From WHTI01 sp963756365 (GTDB taxonomy: Bacteria; Actinomycetota; CADDZG01; WHSQ01): a stretch of DNA of 64,000 nt. The stretch covers positions 372,001-436,000 of the forward strand of contig CAVWNF010000003.1 of NCBI GenBank assembly GCA_963756365.1, given 5' to 3'. Both the position numbers and the translations under genes were made by a program. Below are positions 44,094 to 52,465 of the stretch, piece by piece; positions within the stretch are counted from its first letter, which is position 1, and each line of letters starts with the position of its first letter. The notes under the pieces are model-generated. The model ran no database searches, had not been told where the DNA came from, and was given only the letters and a program-made list of their open reading frames with translations.

Positions 44094-44390
44094 CTACTTC
44101 GTGTCGCCCCTGCCGTTGCGGCCGGGGTACTCGCGGCCTCCGAACGGGAGCCGGGTCGACAGACGCCATGCCTCCTCGACCGAGAAGCGGTCCCGGTAGT
44201 CGGTGTTGCCCAGCCGCCGTCCTTGAGCGCGACCCATACGACGCCAAGTGGACAGAGTTCCGCGCCAGCGTTCGTCCTCTATCTGTTCTTCAAGCGCGTC
44301 GTGGATGGCCTGCTGCTCGTCTTCGGTCGGCTCGCCATCGACAGCGACGAGTTTCAAGCGACGCTTGCGAGCAGACTCGGGACCGGTCAC
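44094..44390 (-). CDS. Acyl-CoA carboxylase epsilon-like subunit
   Basis: A 98-residue protein starting at a GTG that overlaps the carboxylase beta stop (GTGA). It opens with a short basic stretch, then LKLVAVDGEPTEDEQQAIHDAL, matching the (V/A)xGxPTxEExAAL pattern of the small epsilon subunits that stabilise actinobacterial acyl-CoA carboxylases. A tryptophan/arginine segment (STWRRMGRAQGRR) also fits. The tail from about residue 60 is longer than in many relatives. Position after the beta subunit supports the call; family resemblance alone is modest. Confidence 0.75.
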   Translation of the reverse strand: MTGPESARKRRLKLVAVDGEPTEDEQQAIHDALEEQIEDERWRGTLSTWRRMGRAQGRRLGNTDYRDRFSVEEAWRLSTRLPFGGREYPGRNGRGDTK

Positions 44391-45985
44391 AGGGGGATGT
44401 TTCCGTGCTTGCGCTGGGGGATCGTCTCGCGCTTGCTGCGGAGCATGTCGAATGTCTTGACCAGCCGGACCCGCGTCTCGTGAGGTTCGATCACGTCGTC
44501 GATATACCCACGCTCGGCGGCGATGAGCGGGTTCGAGAACTTCTCGACATAGTCGGCGATCAACTCGGCGCGCTTTGCGGTTCCATCTTCGGCCCCGGCG
44601 ATCTCCTTGCGGTGGATGATGTTGACCGCGCCTTCGGCCCCCATCACGGCGATCTCGGCAGACGGCCACGCGAAGCTCATGTCGGCTCGGATGTGCTTCG
44701 AGTTCATGACCACGTAAGCACCGCCGTACGCCTTGCGGGTGATCACGGTCACGCGCGGCACGGTGGCCTCGCTGAACGCGTACAGCAACTTCGCTCCGTG
44801 CCGGATGATGCCCCCGTATTCCTGCTCGGTTCCCGGTAGGAACCCAGGGACGTCGACGAACGTCACGATCGGGATGTTGAACGCGTCGCAGAACCTGACG
44901 AAGCGCGCCCCCTTCGTGCTCGAAGGGATGTCTAGCGTTCCGGCGAGCACCTGTGGCTGGTTGGCCACGATCCCGACCGGGTGACCGGCGAGTCGTGCGA
45001 ACCCCGTGAGGATGTTCTGCGCCCAGTGCGAATGAACCTCGAAGAACTCGCCGTCATCGAAGACGGATCCGATCACCTGGTGCATGTCGTACGGCTTGTT
45101 GGGTGAGTCAGGCATCAGTTCGTCGAGTTCGGGACAGTCGCGCATCGGATCGTCGGTCGGCGGGAAGTACGGCGGTGATTCGAAGTTGTTGGATGGGATG
45201 AACGAGAGCAAGTAGCGGATCTGCTCGAGGCAGTCCTCGTCGTTCTGGGTGACGAAGTGAGCGACGCCCGACTTGGACGCGTGGCTCATCGCCCCGCCGA
45301 GTTCCTCTTGCGTGACGGTCTCGCCGGTCACTGCCTTGATGACCTCGGGGCCGGTGATGAACATGTGGGAGGTTTCGCTGACCATGAAAGTGAAATCCGT
45401 CATGGCGGGGGAGTAGACGGCGCCACCTGCACACGGACCCATGATCGCGGAGATCTGCGGAACGACTCCCGAGGACCTGACGTTGCGATCGAAGATGTAG
45501 CCGTAGCCGGCGAGGGACGCGGCACCTTCCTGGATGCGCGCACCGCCGGAGTCGTTGAGACCGATCACCGGAGCTCCGGTTTCGAGGGCGAGGTCCATGA
45601 TCTTGCAGATCTTCTCGCCCATGACCTCGCCGAGCGAACCTCCGAACACAGTGAAGTCCTGAGCGAACACGAATACCTTGCGGCCATCGATCGTGCCCCA
45701 CCCGGTAACAACTGCATCCGAGTACGGACGTTTGTCCTCGATCCCGAAACCGTGACTTCTGTGTCTGACCAGCATGTCGGTCTCGACGAAACTGTCCTTG
45801 TCGAGCAGTTTCTCGAGCCGCTCCCGTGCGGTGAGCTTGCCCCGCTCGTGCTGTCGCTCGGTCGCCTGCTCACCGCCTCCGGTGAGAGCCTGGGATTTCC
45901 TCTCTGAGAGATCCCGTTTGCGCTCTTCGAGGGCCGGGGTCGCCTGCTCCGCGATCTTCTGGGCATCTTCCTGTGGGGTAGCCAT
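44387..45985 (-). CDS. pccB: Acyl-CoA (propionyl/acetyl-CoA) carboxylase carboxyltransferase beta subunit
   Basis: A 532-residue carboxyltransferase that moves CO2 from carboxybiotin to an acyl-CoA. Both crotonase-like halves are present: the N-terminal oxyanion region SGGARIQEGAASLAGYG and GPCAGGAVYSPA, and the C-terminal DVPGFLPGTEQEYGGIIRHGAKLLYA, RKAYGGAYVVM and AWPSAEIAVMGAEGAV. The substrate-specificity residue after GGAY, Asp in typical propionyl-CoA enzymes, is Val425 here, closer to the hydrophobic residue of broad acetyl/propionyl enzymes. It is followed by an epsilon subunit. The ATG at 45985 has TAAACT eight bases upstream and no ribosome site. No biotin carboxylase subunit is in the window. 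Confidence 0.9.
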   Translation of the reverse strand: MATPQEDAQKIAEQATPALEERKRDLSERKSQALTGGGEQATERQHERGKLTARERLEKLLDKDSFVETDMLVRHRSHGFGIEDKRPYSDAVVTGWGTIDGRKVFVFAQDFTVFGGSLGEVMGEKICKIMDLALETGAPVIGLNDSGGARIQEGAASLAGYGYIFDRNVRSSGVVPQISAIMGPCAGGAVYSPAMTDFTFMVSETSHMFITGPEVIKAVTGETVTQEELGGAMSHASKSGVAHFVTQNDEDCLEQIRYLLSFIPSNNFESPPYFPPTDDPMRDCPELDELMPDSPNKPYDMHQVIGSVFDDGEFFEVHSHWAQNILTGFARLAGHPVGIVANQPQVLAGTLDIPSSTKGARFVRFCDAFNIPIVTFVDVPGFLPGTEQEYGGIIRHGAKLLYAFSEATVPRVTVITRKAYGGAYVVMNSKHIRADMSFAWPSAEIAVMGAEGAVNIIHRKEIAGAEDGTAKRAELIADYVEKFSNPLIAAERGYIDDVIEPHETRVRLVKTFDMLRSKRETIPQRKHGNIPL

Positions 45986-45992
45986 GGCGCCG

Positions 45993-45998
45993 AGTTTA
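45993..45998 (-). promoter_or_regulatory. Leaderless-type -10 box TAAACT
   Basis: On the minus strand TAAACT ends eight bases before the ATG at 45985 of the carboxyltransferase gene. Confidence 0.4.
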
Positions 45999-46107
45999 GT
46001 GGTCGCCCGGAGCCCCGTGACAGGACCCCCTGGATGGGGGGACAAATCCACCCAGATTTCCCACATCTCAGGGCAGGGGACCAGGCCCCTGGGGAGAAGT
46101 CCCAAGC

Positions 46108-46992
46108 ATGCGGTTCTTCGATGACGTGCGCGCCCTTAAAGGGAGCCTTGCCGAGTTGCGCTCGGTGGATGCTGCCGAGGAGGAGAAGGCCAGCTTCGAT
46201 CTGGCCGTTTCTGCGTACCGCTTTTCCAAGAACACACGCGAGGTCGTGGACGACAAACTCTCGTTCTCGGCCACCCTGATGCGCGCCGGCGAGGTCCATG
46301 CTGCCAACCGACTGATCGCCGAGGTCGAAGAAGACGTCCACGCTGAAGAGGTCGCGCTCGTTCAGAAGATCACCGAGGTCCAGGTCGCTCGTTCGGAGCG
46401 CCGCACGAAGATGACCCGTCTCCGTCTCGCCAGGTTGCTGGTCACCGCGATGCTCGGCGCAGCCCTGATGGGCGCATCTGCGATCGGGATGGCCGCGGTG
46501 TCGTTGTTCAACGAACGGGGACGCAGCAAGCAACCTGCTCGCGTTGCGATCGGGAATGCCGTTCGCAACGACCAACTGGCGGCCCTGGGCGAGGCAGGCA
46601 AAACCACCATCCGCATCGGTGACGTGGTCGTTGCTCTCGACAAGGATCAGCTCAGTGTGTTCCGTGACATCCAGAACGGGGTTGCCGACCCCGACATGAT
46701 CGAGCAGTTCCTCGCGTCGCTTCCAGCTGGGATCGCCGATTCGGTGAGGCGGATCTTGGCCGTAGCGGTCGTGCCTATCGAGCGGGCCGTGGAAGCCGCA
46801 GCGCCAGCGAGTCCCCCCACTAGCGGGCCCGCCGCGCAAGCCGTTCCGGATCAGACCAAGAGCACCAGCACCTCCAAGCCCACGACGGCGTCCGGGGCCG
46901 ATACCGGGAGCGAGACGAAGGGGACCACGACTACCGATGACGATGACGACGATGGCGGGATCATCCCGCTCATCGACGACCTCGGCGTCTAG
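46108..46992 (+). CDS. Single-pass membrane protein of unknown function
   Basis: I do not recognise this 294-residue protein. Residues 1-105 are charged and helical, a likely coiled coil. A transmembrane segment lies at about 110-133. Residues 134-230 look globular, and the tail from about 230 is Ser/Thr/Pro-rich and then acidic (a run of six Asp) before a hydrophobic IIPLIDDLGV end. The layout resembles a cytoplasmic sensor joined to an extracytoplasmic domain, like some anti-sigma-type proteins, but no defining motif is seen. GGAG about ten bases upstream supports the ATG. It is divergent from the carboxylase and convergent with purM. Confidence 0.75.
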   Translation: MRFFDDVRALKGSLAELRSVDAAEEEKASFDLAVSAYRFSKNTREVVDDKLSFSATLMRAGEVHAANRLIAEVEEDVHAEEVALVQKITEVQVARSERRTKMTRLRLARLLVTAMLGAALMGASAIGMAAVSLFNERGRSKQPARVAIGNAVRNDQLAALGEAGKTTIRIGDVVVALDKDQLSVFRDIQNGVADPDMIEQFLASLPAGIADSVRRILAVAVVPIERAVEAAAPASPPTSGPAAQAVPDQTKSTSTSKPTTASGADTGSETKGTTTTDDDDDDGGIIPLIDDLGV

Positions 46993-48090
46993 CTAGCTTC
47001 TTTCGAACTCCGACTCGCCGTCCTTGAGCGTCCCCACGAGCCCTGCCTGCCGAAGGTGGACGCGTCCGGCATCGTCCGTCGTCCGTCCGATCACCTGCGC
47101 GTCATAACCCGCGCTGCTCAAGGTTTCGAGAGCGGTGGCCGCTGCACTGGGCGGTAGGACGATCACAAGACCGACGCCCATGTTGAACACCCGGTACATC
47201 TCGGCGTCAGAGATGGAACCTGCTTCGCGGATCAGATCGAAGATCGCAGGAGGTGCGGGGAGATCGTCGATGTCGTATCCAACCTCTGCCTCGAGCCTGC
47301 ACAGGTTCGTGAAACCGTCAGAGGTGATGTGTACGAGGCCGCGGGTCTCGATACCGGCGTCCCAGAGAGCCGTGGCCGCCCGAACGTAGATCTCAGTGGG
47401 CCGGAGCAGCTCGTCTCCGAGCGTGCACCCGAGCCGGCCGATCTCGTCTTCGAGTCGGTAGCCGGCGTCTTCGAGCAAGACTTTGCGAGCGAGGGTGAGA
47501 CCGTTCGAATGGATCCCGGAAGATGCGACGCCGATCAGAGCATCGCCGACCTCGATAGAACGCCCGAGGATCATCTCGTCCGGTCGCAGCACGCCGATGC
47601 ACGTACCGACCAGGTCGAACGCGGTCTCGTCTCCGGCAGAGACCCCATCGGAGCCGATGACCTCGGGAAGCTGCGCGAGTTCCCCACCGGGGATCGCAAC
47701 ACCCGCTTCCTTGGCGGCGGCTCCGAGGCCCCGAAGTATCTCCTCGGCGCGCCCGGCGTCGAGGGTATGCACCCCGAGGTAGTCGACCATCGCGATCGGA
47801 CGAGCCCCTACGCAGATGATGTCGTTCACGTTCATCGCCATGCAGTCGTATCCGATGGTGTCGTAACGCCCGAGCCTTGAAGCGATGATCGTCTTCGACC
47901 CGACTCCATCGGTCGATATCGCTATCGCCAGGTCATCGGACACCTTCAGGACGCTCGCATATCCGCCGAAGTCGGTAAGGACCTCGGCGTCTTGAGGGAA
48001 GGCGAGGGTGGGCCCGAGGTGCCTGACTATCGAGGACAGGGCATCGCCCTGACCCTGCACGCCTGCCGATCCGTAGGTGCCCTCGCTCAC
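46993..48090 (-). CDS. purM: Phosphoribosylformylglycinamidine cyclo-ligase (AIR synthetase)
   Basis: A 365-residue purine-biosynthesis enzyme that closes FGAM to aminoimidazole ribotide using ATP. It shows STDGVGSKTIIA, the CMAMNVNDIICVGARP metal/phosphate stretch, GGELAQLPEV, GVASSGIHSNGLTLAR and VHITSDGFTNL, and ends with VFNMGVGLVIVLP. The length is slightly above the usual 345. It stands apart from other purine genes here. The GTG start at 48090 lacks a ribosome site and has TAGCGT seven bases upstream, so it is probably leaderless. Confidence 0.94.
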   Translation of the reverse strand: MSEGTYGSAGVQGQGDALSSIVRHLGPTLAFPQDAEVLTDFGGYASVLKVSDDLAIAISTDGVGSKTIIASRLGRYDTIGYDCMAMNVNDIICVGARPIAMVDYLGVHTLDAGRAEEILRGLGAAAKEAGVAIPGGELAQLPEVIGSDGVSAGDETAFDLVGTCIGVLRPDEMILGRSIEVGDALIGVASSGIHSNGLTLARKVLLEDAGYRLEDEIGRLGCTLGDELLRPTEIYVRAATALWDAGIETRGLVHITSDGFTNLCRLEAEVGYDIDDLPAPPAIFDLIREAGSISDAEMYRVFNMGVGLVIVLPPSAAATALETLSSAGYDAQVIGRTTDDAGRVHLRQAGLVGTLKDGESEFERS

Positions 48091-48096
48091 CCCGTC

Positions 48097-48102
48097 ACGC
48101 TA
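48097..48102 (-). promoter_or_regulatory. Leaderless-type -10 box TAGCGT
   Basis: On the minus strand TAGCGT ends seven bases before the GTG start at 48090 of purM. Confidence 0.4.
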
Positions 48103-48110
48103 CCAGCGCT

Positions 48111-48652
48111 TCACACGGGCTCCAGGCGCGCGTGGGGTGGAGCCGGAAGGGTGACGACGATCGGGTCCCCGGGACGGATCACTCCTTCCGCGACGACGAC
48201 ACCCATGACACCGGACTTCCGGATCACCTCGGTCCCGTCGCGCTCGAGGACGGCGGCCATCAGGCCGTCCTCGTGATCGTCGAGTTGGTAGCACGGGTTC
48301 CTGAGCCCGGTGAGTTCGACGACGGCGTCGTCTCCCAGCGCCAGGAGGGTTCCGGTCGGCAGCCCCAACAGGTCGATGCCCCGCGTGGTGATGTTCTCGC
48401 CCATGTCCCCGGGGCCGACGCCGAACCCGCGCTCCCGTAGTTCATCGATCAGTTCCTCGTGGATCAGATGGACCTGTCGGAGGTTCGGCTGGAGGGGGTC
48501 CTTCGCGACCCGTGAACGGTGTTGGACCGTGCGGCCCGCATGAGCGTCGCCCTCGACCCCAAGCCGACGAGCACGCGTATCTGATCCTCGTTGCCCTTGC
48601 TGAAGTCGTGGCTCGCGGAGCGACTCACCGCGGCGACCGTCCCAGCCTCCAT
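48111..48652 (-). CDS. MOSC-domain protein, frameshifted
   Basis: The composite of about 180 residues is a MOSC beta-barrel protein: SASHDFSK at the start, GVEGDAHAGRTVQHRSR, LRQVHLI, GPGDMGENITTRGIDL, LTGLRNPCYQLDD with the conserved cysteine, and VLERDG. MOSC domains bind molybdopterin-sulfur species, and some reduce N-hydroxylated compounds. The first part from the ATG at 48652 is in one frame to about 48560. The rest is in another, and adding one G to the GGGG run (CCCC at 48557-48560) restores LGVEGDAHAG. It begins five bases after the MFS gene stop, probably in the same operon. Confidence 0.8.
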
Positions 48653-48656
48653 CGGA

Positions 48657-49898
48657 TCAGGCCCCCTGGTTCTCGCCGGGGAGGTCGACGGGCTCCTCCT
48701 CGGCACGTGCGGTGACGCCGGACGGGAGCCGGAACGCTCCGAGGAACATCACCGTCGCGGGGATGGCGGCTAGGAGGTAGGCGGTCGGGAACCCGTAGGC
48801 CTGGGCGAAGAAGCCGGTCGCTACCGGCGAGACCAGGTAACCGAGGTCGCCGGCCATCTGGTTGAGCCCTACCGCCGCCCCCGAGCCACCGCGAGGGATC
48901 GAGTCGGCGAGCAAGGCCCCTGCCGCGACCCCTCCCGAGGCGATCGATGCGCCCATGACGCCCATGAGGACGAAGAACGCCCACGGGTGGCCCTCGACCC
49001 TGCCCATCAGAACGGTCGCGGCCGCCGCTCCGGCTAGCGCGGGGAGGAGCACCGCCCGCCGTCCGTAACGGTCGGCTGCCTTGCCGACGAACGGGAGCAC
49101 GGCCGCCTCTCCGACCGAGATCATCGTCGCGGCGAGACCGATCTTGGTTCCGTCGAAGCCGAGCTTCTCGTCGGCGAACAGCGGCCCGATGAACTGGGCC
49201 GGGCCCGAGATCGTCCACCACACCGATAGCGTGGATGCGAGCGCGACCACGTAGCGGATGTCCCCGAACAGTGGACGTGCCGCGCGCATCGCTTCGAGGG
49301 GCGATCGTTTCACCCGCTCGACGACTTCGCCTTCCTCGGCCATCACGAACCAGCCGATCACCGCGGCGATGAGAAGACCGGTCGCGTAGAAGTGGAACGG
49401 GGCGGCGAGTCCGTATCGGCTCGACACGATCCCACCGAGAAGGGGACCGATACCGATGCCGATCAGGAACGACGCGCGGCTAGCGACGGTCGCTCGACCC
49501 ATGGCTTCAGGTTCGATGATCCTGATGATGCGGTTCTGCAGACCTGCGATGAAGAGTGCCGAGCCCGCGCCTCCGAATCCTCGGGCGAATACGAGCTGGG
49601 GGAAGTTCGCAGCGAATCCCGCGGCGTAGGAAGACAGAGCCACGACGAGCAGGCCGGTGATCGCCGAGGAGCGTTCGCCGAAGCGATCGACGAAGACGCC
49701 ACCGACGATGCCGAACGAGAACCGTGTGAGACCGAAGACCAACTGGACGAGCCCGACGACCGCGAGTGATACCCCGAACGCTTTCGCGTAGCGAGGCAGT
49801 ACGGGGATGAGCATCCCGAATCCGATAGCGACGGTGATCGACATCGCCAACAGGCGCCGGAACTCGGGACGTTTGATCGGGTGGACAATGTCGGTCAT
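48657..49898 (-). CDS. MFS transporter
   Basis: A 413-residue major facilitator with about 12 hydrophobic segments. It has the loop 2-3 motif GGVFVDRFGERSS and the equivalent loop 8-9 GKAADRYGRRAVLL. It resembles DHA1-type drug or metabolite exporters; the substrate is unknown. The ATG overlaps the stop of the upstream membrane-protein gene (ATGA), and the MOSC gene follows, so these genes form a coupled operon downstream of the epimerase. Confidence 0.88.
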   Translation of the reverse strand: MTDIVHPIKRPEFRRLLAMSITVAIGFGMLIPVLPRYAKAFGVSLAVVGLVQLVFGLTRFSFGIVGGVFVDRFGERSSAITGLLVVALSSYAAGFAANFPQLVFARGFGGAGSALFIAGLQNRIIRIIEPEAMGRATVASRASFLIGIGIGPLLGGIVSSRYGLAAPFHFYATGLLIAAVIGWFVMAEEGEVVERVKRSPLEAMRAARPLFGDIRYVVALASTLSVWWTISGPAQFIGPLFADEKLGFDGTKIGLAATMISVGEAAVLPFVGKAADRYGRRAVLLPALAGAAAATVLMGRVEGHPWAFFVLMGVMGASIASGGVAAGALLADSIPRGGSGAAVGLNQMAGDLGYLVSPVATGFFAQAYGFPTAYLLAAIPATVMFLGAFRLPSGVTARAEEEPVDLPGENQGA

Positions 49899-50755
49899 CC
49901 CTCCAGCCTCCCGACCATGACACCGGCGAGAGCGGCGAACGCCCCCGACGCGGATGCGAGTCCGGGGTCACCCGCCAGGGCGACGGCTCCGAACGCGGCA
50001 ACGACGACCATCAGCGCGCACCGCCGAAACGCGCCGGACGTCGAGTGGTTCGTTCGTGTAGTCCGAGTGCGCATCGACGTGCCGGATGCCCAGGAACGGG
50101 AGCGATATGACACCGAGCAGCAAGATCCACCACCCGGACCGGCCGTTGATCGGGTCCCACTCACCGATACTGCCGGTTGCGGCGGACACCGTCGCCGAGA
50201 CGAGCAGGATCGCGAGCGCGGCCCAGACCGACCACGGGTGGTCGTCCGGTCCGATGGTCCGGTTGATCACGAGGGCGACGGCGACGACGATCGCCATCGC
50301 GGCTCCGCCCTCTTGAGCCGCTGCGAGACCCGAGACGAGTACCGCGAGGATCGAGATCGGCGCGCCGAGGAGGAGGGCCCGTGGTCCGGCCCAGCAGTCG
50401 CCCTACGATCATCAGACAGAAGATGAACAGGCTCGATGCCGGCGTCGAGAACCACAGGCCGAAGGTCACCCCTCCGGCAACGAGCGCTCCGCTCTGATGG
50501 TCCGGGTCGATCTCGCGTGCGAGCGCCCACGTGAGGAACGTGGCGAGCCCACCGAAGAACGCGTCCCGGATCGCATCGAGGAGCTCCCATCCATCGGAGA
50601 TGCGAACGACCGACGATGACGGTTCCGGCGGCGACCGCAAGGAGGAGAGCCGCGATGTTGGTGGCGAGGCGTGGATCGATCGTGCGGGACAACGAGGTGC
50701 TCTTTTGAGCGGAGAGCTTCTCCTCCCAGCGCCGTCCGAGCTCGCCGAGGTTCAA
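49895..50755 (-). pseudogene. Membrane protein of unknown function, interrupted by three frameshifts
   Basis: Four frame segments read in order give one protein of about 286 residues: a basic amphipathic start (LGELGRRWEEKLSAQK), TNIAALLLAVAAGTVIVG, then ISDGWELLDAIRDAFFGGLATF, FCLMIVGRLLG, MAIVVAVALVINR, SGWWILLLGVISLPFLG, and a final pair of hydrophobic segments. The switches are near 50622, 50382 and 50018, each fixed by one base. About seven transmembrane segments are expected. The TTG start overlaps the epimerase stop (TTGA) and the stop overlaps the MFS start (ATGA). That intact coupling argues for sequence errors rather than decay. Family not recognised. Confidence 0.55.
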
Positions 50756-51180
50756 GCGGAGCCGGAGTGGCCCTCGGGGGCCTGGATCAACTCGACTAGG
50801 AGACCGTGATTGCCCTTGGGGTGGACGAACGCAACCATGTGCCCCCGGCCCCCAACGCGCGGCGCCTCGTCGATAAGCGGCACGCCCTTCTCTTTCAGCT
50901 CCGCGAGTGTCGCCTCGAGATCGGCGACCTCGTAGGCGACGTGATGAAGGCCCTCACCCCGGCGCTCGATGAACTTCGCCACGGTCGAATCGGGGTTCGT
51001 CGCGCCCAGTAACTGCAGGTGCGAATCCCCGATCGGGATCATCGCCTCGTCCACGCCCTGGTCCTCGACCCGCTCGCGGTGCGACACGACCAAACCCCAC
51101 ACGCTCTCGTAGTGGGCGATGGCCGCATCGAGATCGGCGACGGCGAGTGCGATGTGCTCGACCTTCAGGGGGCTCGACAT
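50752..51180 (-). CDS. mce: Methylmalonyl-CoA (ethylmalonyl-CoA) epimerase
   Basis: A 142-residue glyoxalase/VOC-fold epimerase. It has VEHIALAVADLDAAIAHYE with the first metal His, SHLQLLGAT, GLHHVAYEVADLEATL with the second metal His, GTP-like GGRGHMVAFVHP and the metal-binding Glu in LLVELIQ. It swaps the configuration at carbon 2 of methylmalonyl-CoA and, in the ethylmalonyl-CoA pathway, of ethylmalonyl-CoA, linking Ccr or carboxylase products to the mutase. The ATG at 51180 has TAGGAT eight bases upstream. Divergent from the thiolase. Confidence 0.92.
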   Translation of the reverse strand: MSSPLKVEHIALAVADLDAAIAHYESVWGLVVSHRERVEDQGVDEAMIPIGDSHLQLLGATNPDSTVAKFIERRGEGLHHVAYEVADLEATLAELKEKGVPLIDEAPRVGGRGHMVAFVHPKGNHGLLVELIQAPEGHSGSA

Positions 51181-51187
51181 GGGCGAC

Positions 51188-51193
51188 ATCCTA
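51188..51193 (-). promoter_or_regulatory. Leaderless-type -10 box TAGGAT
   Basis: On the minus strand TAGGAT ends eight bases before the ATG at 51180 of the epimerase gene. It abuts the plus-strand element at 51193-51207, so the two divergent promoters touch. Confidence 0.4.
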
Positions 51194-51207
51194 GCGGCGG
51201 GTACCAT
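51193..51207 (+). promoter_or_regulatory. Promoter element AGCGGCGGGTACCAT upstream of the thiolase
   Basis: The 15-base element ends in a TACCAT -10-like box (51202-51207). It is identical to 59206-59220, upstream of the acyl-CoA dehydrogenase at 59228. Here it would give a leader of about 43 bases that includes AAGGGAG ahead of the thiolase ATG. Confidence 0.5.
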
Positions 51208-51257
51208 GGAAGGACTTCCAACCTGAGCAAGTTCGCAAGCCTGAAGGGAGCAGCGCA

Positions 51258-52451
51258 ATGGCGTCCACAGTCATCGCATCTACCGCTCGCACCGCCATCG
51301 GCAAGTTCGGAGGCGCGGTGTCCGGCATTCCCGCCGTCGATCTCGGGGCGACCGCTATCAAAGCGGCTCTCGAGAGGGCCGGGATCACGGGCGAGCAGGT
51401 CGATTACGTGATCATGGGGCAGGTGCTTCAGGCCGGTGCTGGGCAGATCACCGCCCGCCAGGCTGCGATCAAGGCCGGGGTGCCCACGAGCGTCTCCGCG
51501 ATCACGATCAACAAGGTCTGCCTGTCGGGCCTCAACGCGATCGCGATGGCCGACCAGATGATCAAGGCTGGCGAGGCCTCGGTCGTGATCGCTGGGGGCA
51601 TGGAGTCGATGGACATGGCTCCTTACCTGCTCCCGAAGGCACGGACCGGTTACCGGATGGGTGACGGGAAGCTGATCGATTCGATGGTCTACGACGGTCT
51701 GTGGGATGCGTTCAATCACGTCCACATGGGCGATCAGTCCGACGACGTCAACACCGAGTTCAAGATCAGCCGTGAGGCCCAGGACGCGTGGTCGGCCCGT
51801 TCGCACGAGCGCGCCCAAGCCGCCACGGACGAGGGCCGCTTCTCCGACGAGATCGCGCCGATGGAGATCCCGCAGCGCAAGGGTGACCCAGTGGTTTTCG
51901 ATACCGACGAGGGCATCCGCCCCGGCACGACCCTCGAGTCGCTGGCGAAGCTGAAGCCAGCGTTCAAATCCGACGGAACGATCACGGCCGGCAACGCGTC
52001 GCAGATCTCGAACGGGGGCGCCGCGGTCGTCGTCATGAGCGCCGAGCGCGCTGAGGAACTGGGCGTCACTCCGATGGCCGAGATCGTCGCTCATGGCATC
52101 TCGGCGGACGAGCCTCCTTACCTCCACACCGTTCCCGCGATGGCGATCCAGAACGCGCTGAAGAAGGCGGGCATGTCGGCCACCGACCTCGACCTCCTCG
52201 AGATCAACGAAGCCTTCGCCGCCGTTGCCTTGCACTCGACCCACATGTTGTTCAACGGCGACGCCTCGGCCGAGGACAAGGTCAACGTGAACGGGGGAGC
52301 CGTTGCGCTCGGTCACCCGATCGGCTGCACGGGGGCCAGGCTGACTGTCACGCTCCTGAACGAACTGAAGCGGCGTGGCGGCGGTGTAGGTGCCGCGGCG
52401 TTATGTGGTGGGGGTGGCCAGGGAGACGCCATCGTTTTCCGCACCCTCTAA
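51258..52451 (+). CDS. Acetyl-CoA C-acetyltransferase (thiolase)
   Basis: A 397-residue thiolase that condenses two acetyl-CoA to acetoacetyl-CoA or cleaves 3-oxoacyl-CoA. The active-site set is complete: Cys88 (NKVCLSG), the NEAFA motif, His353 (GHPIGCTGAR) and Cys383 (LCGGGGQGDA). Length and motifs match biosynthetic acetoacetyl-CoA thiolases. It is likely the first step of the ethylmalonyl-CoA route here, divergent from the epimerase gene. AAGGGAG lies about eight bases before the ATG. The 3' end is followed within about 15 bases by a histidine kinase. Confidence 0.94.
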   Translation: MASTVIASTARTAIGKFGGAVSGIPAVDLGATAIKAALERAGITGEQVDYVIMGQVLQAGAGQITARQAAIKAGVPTSVSAITINKVCLSGLNAIAMADQMIKAGEASVVIAGGMESMDMAPYLLPKARTGYRMGDGKLIDSMVYDGLWDAFNHVHMGDQSDDVNTEFKISREAQDAWSARSHERAQAATDEGRFSDEIAPMEIPQRKGDPVVFDTDEGIRPGTTLESLAKLKPAFKSDGTITAGNASQISNGGAAVVVMSAERAEELGVTPMAEIVAHGISADEPPYLHTVPAMAIQNALKKAGMSATDLDLLEINEAFAAVALHSTHMLFNGDASAEDKVNVNGGAVALGHPIGCTGARLTVTLLNELKRRGGGVGAAALCGGGGQGDAIVFRTL

Positions 52452-52465
52452 GCAGTGGAACCGAC

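Noticed and set aside
46800..46985. Low-complexity Thr/Asp-coding stretch as a possible DNA repeat element
   Set aside because: It is in frame, has irregular codons and simply encodes the acidic tail of the membrane protein.
48490..48516. Hairpin GGGTC-CTTCGC-GACCC resembling the terminator at 28983
   Set aside because: It lies inside the coding frame of the MOSC gene, so it is more likely codon-driven than a terminator.
51165..52316. A 383-codon minus-strand frame opposite the thiolase
   Set aside because: The thiolase frame has all catalytic residues; the antisense frame has no recognisable domain.
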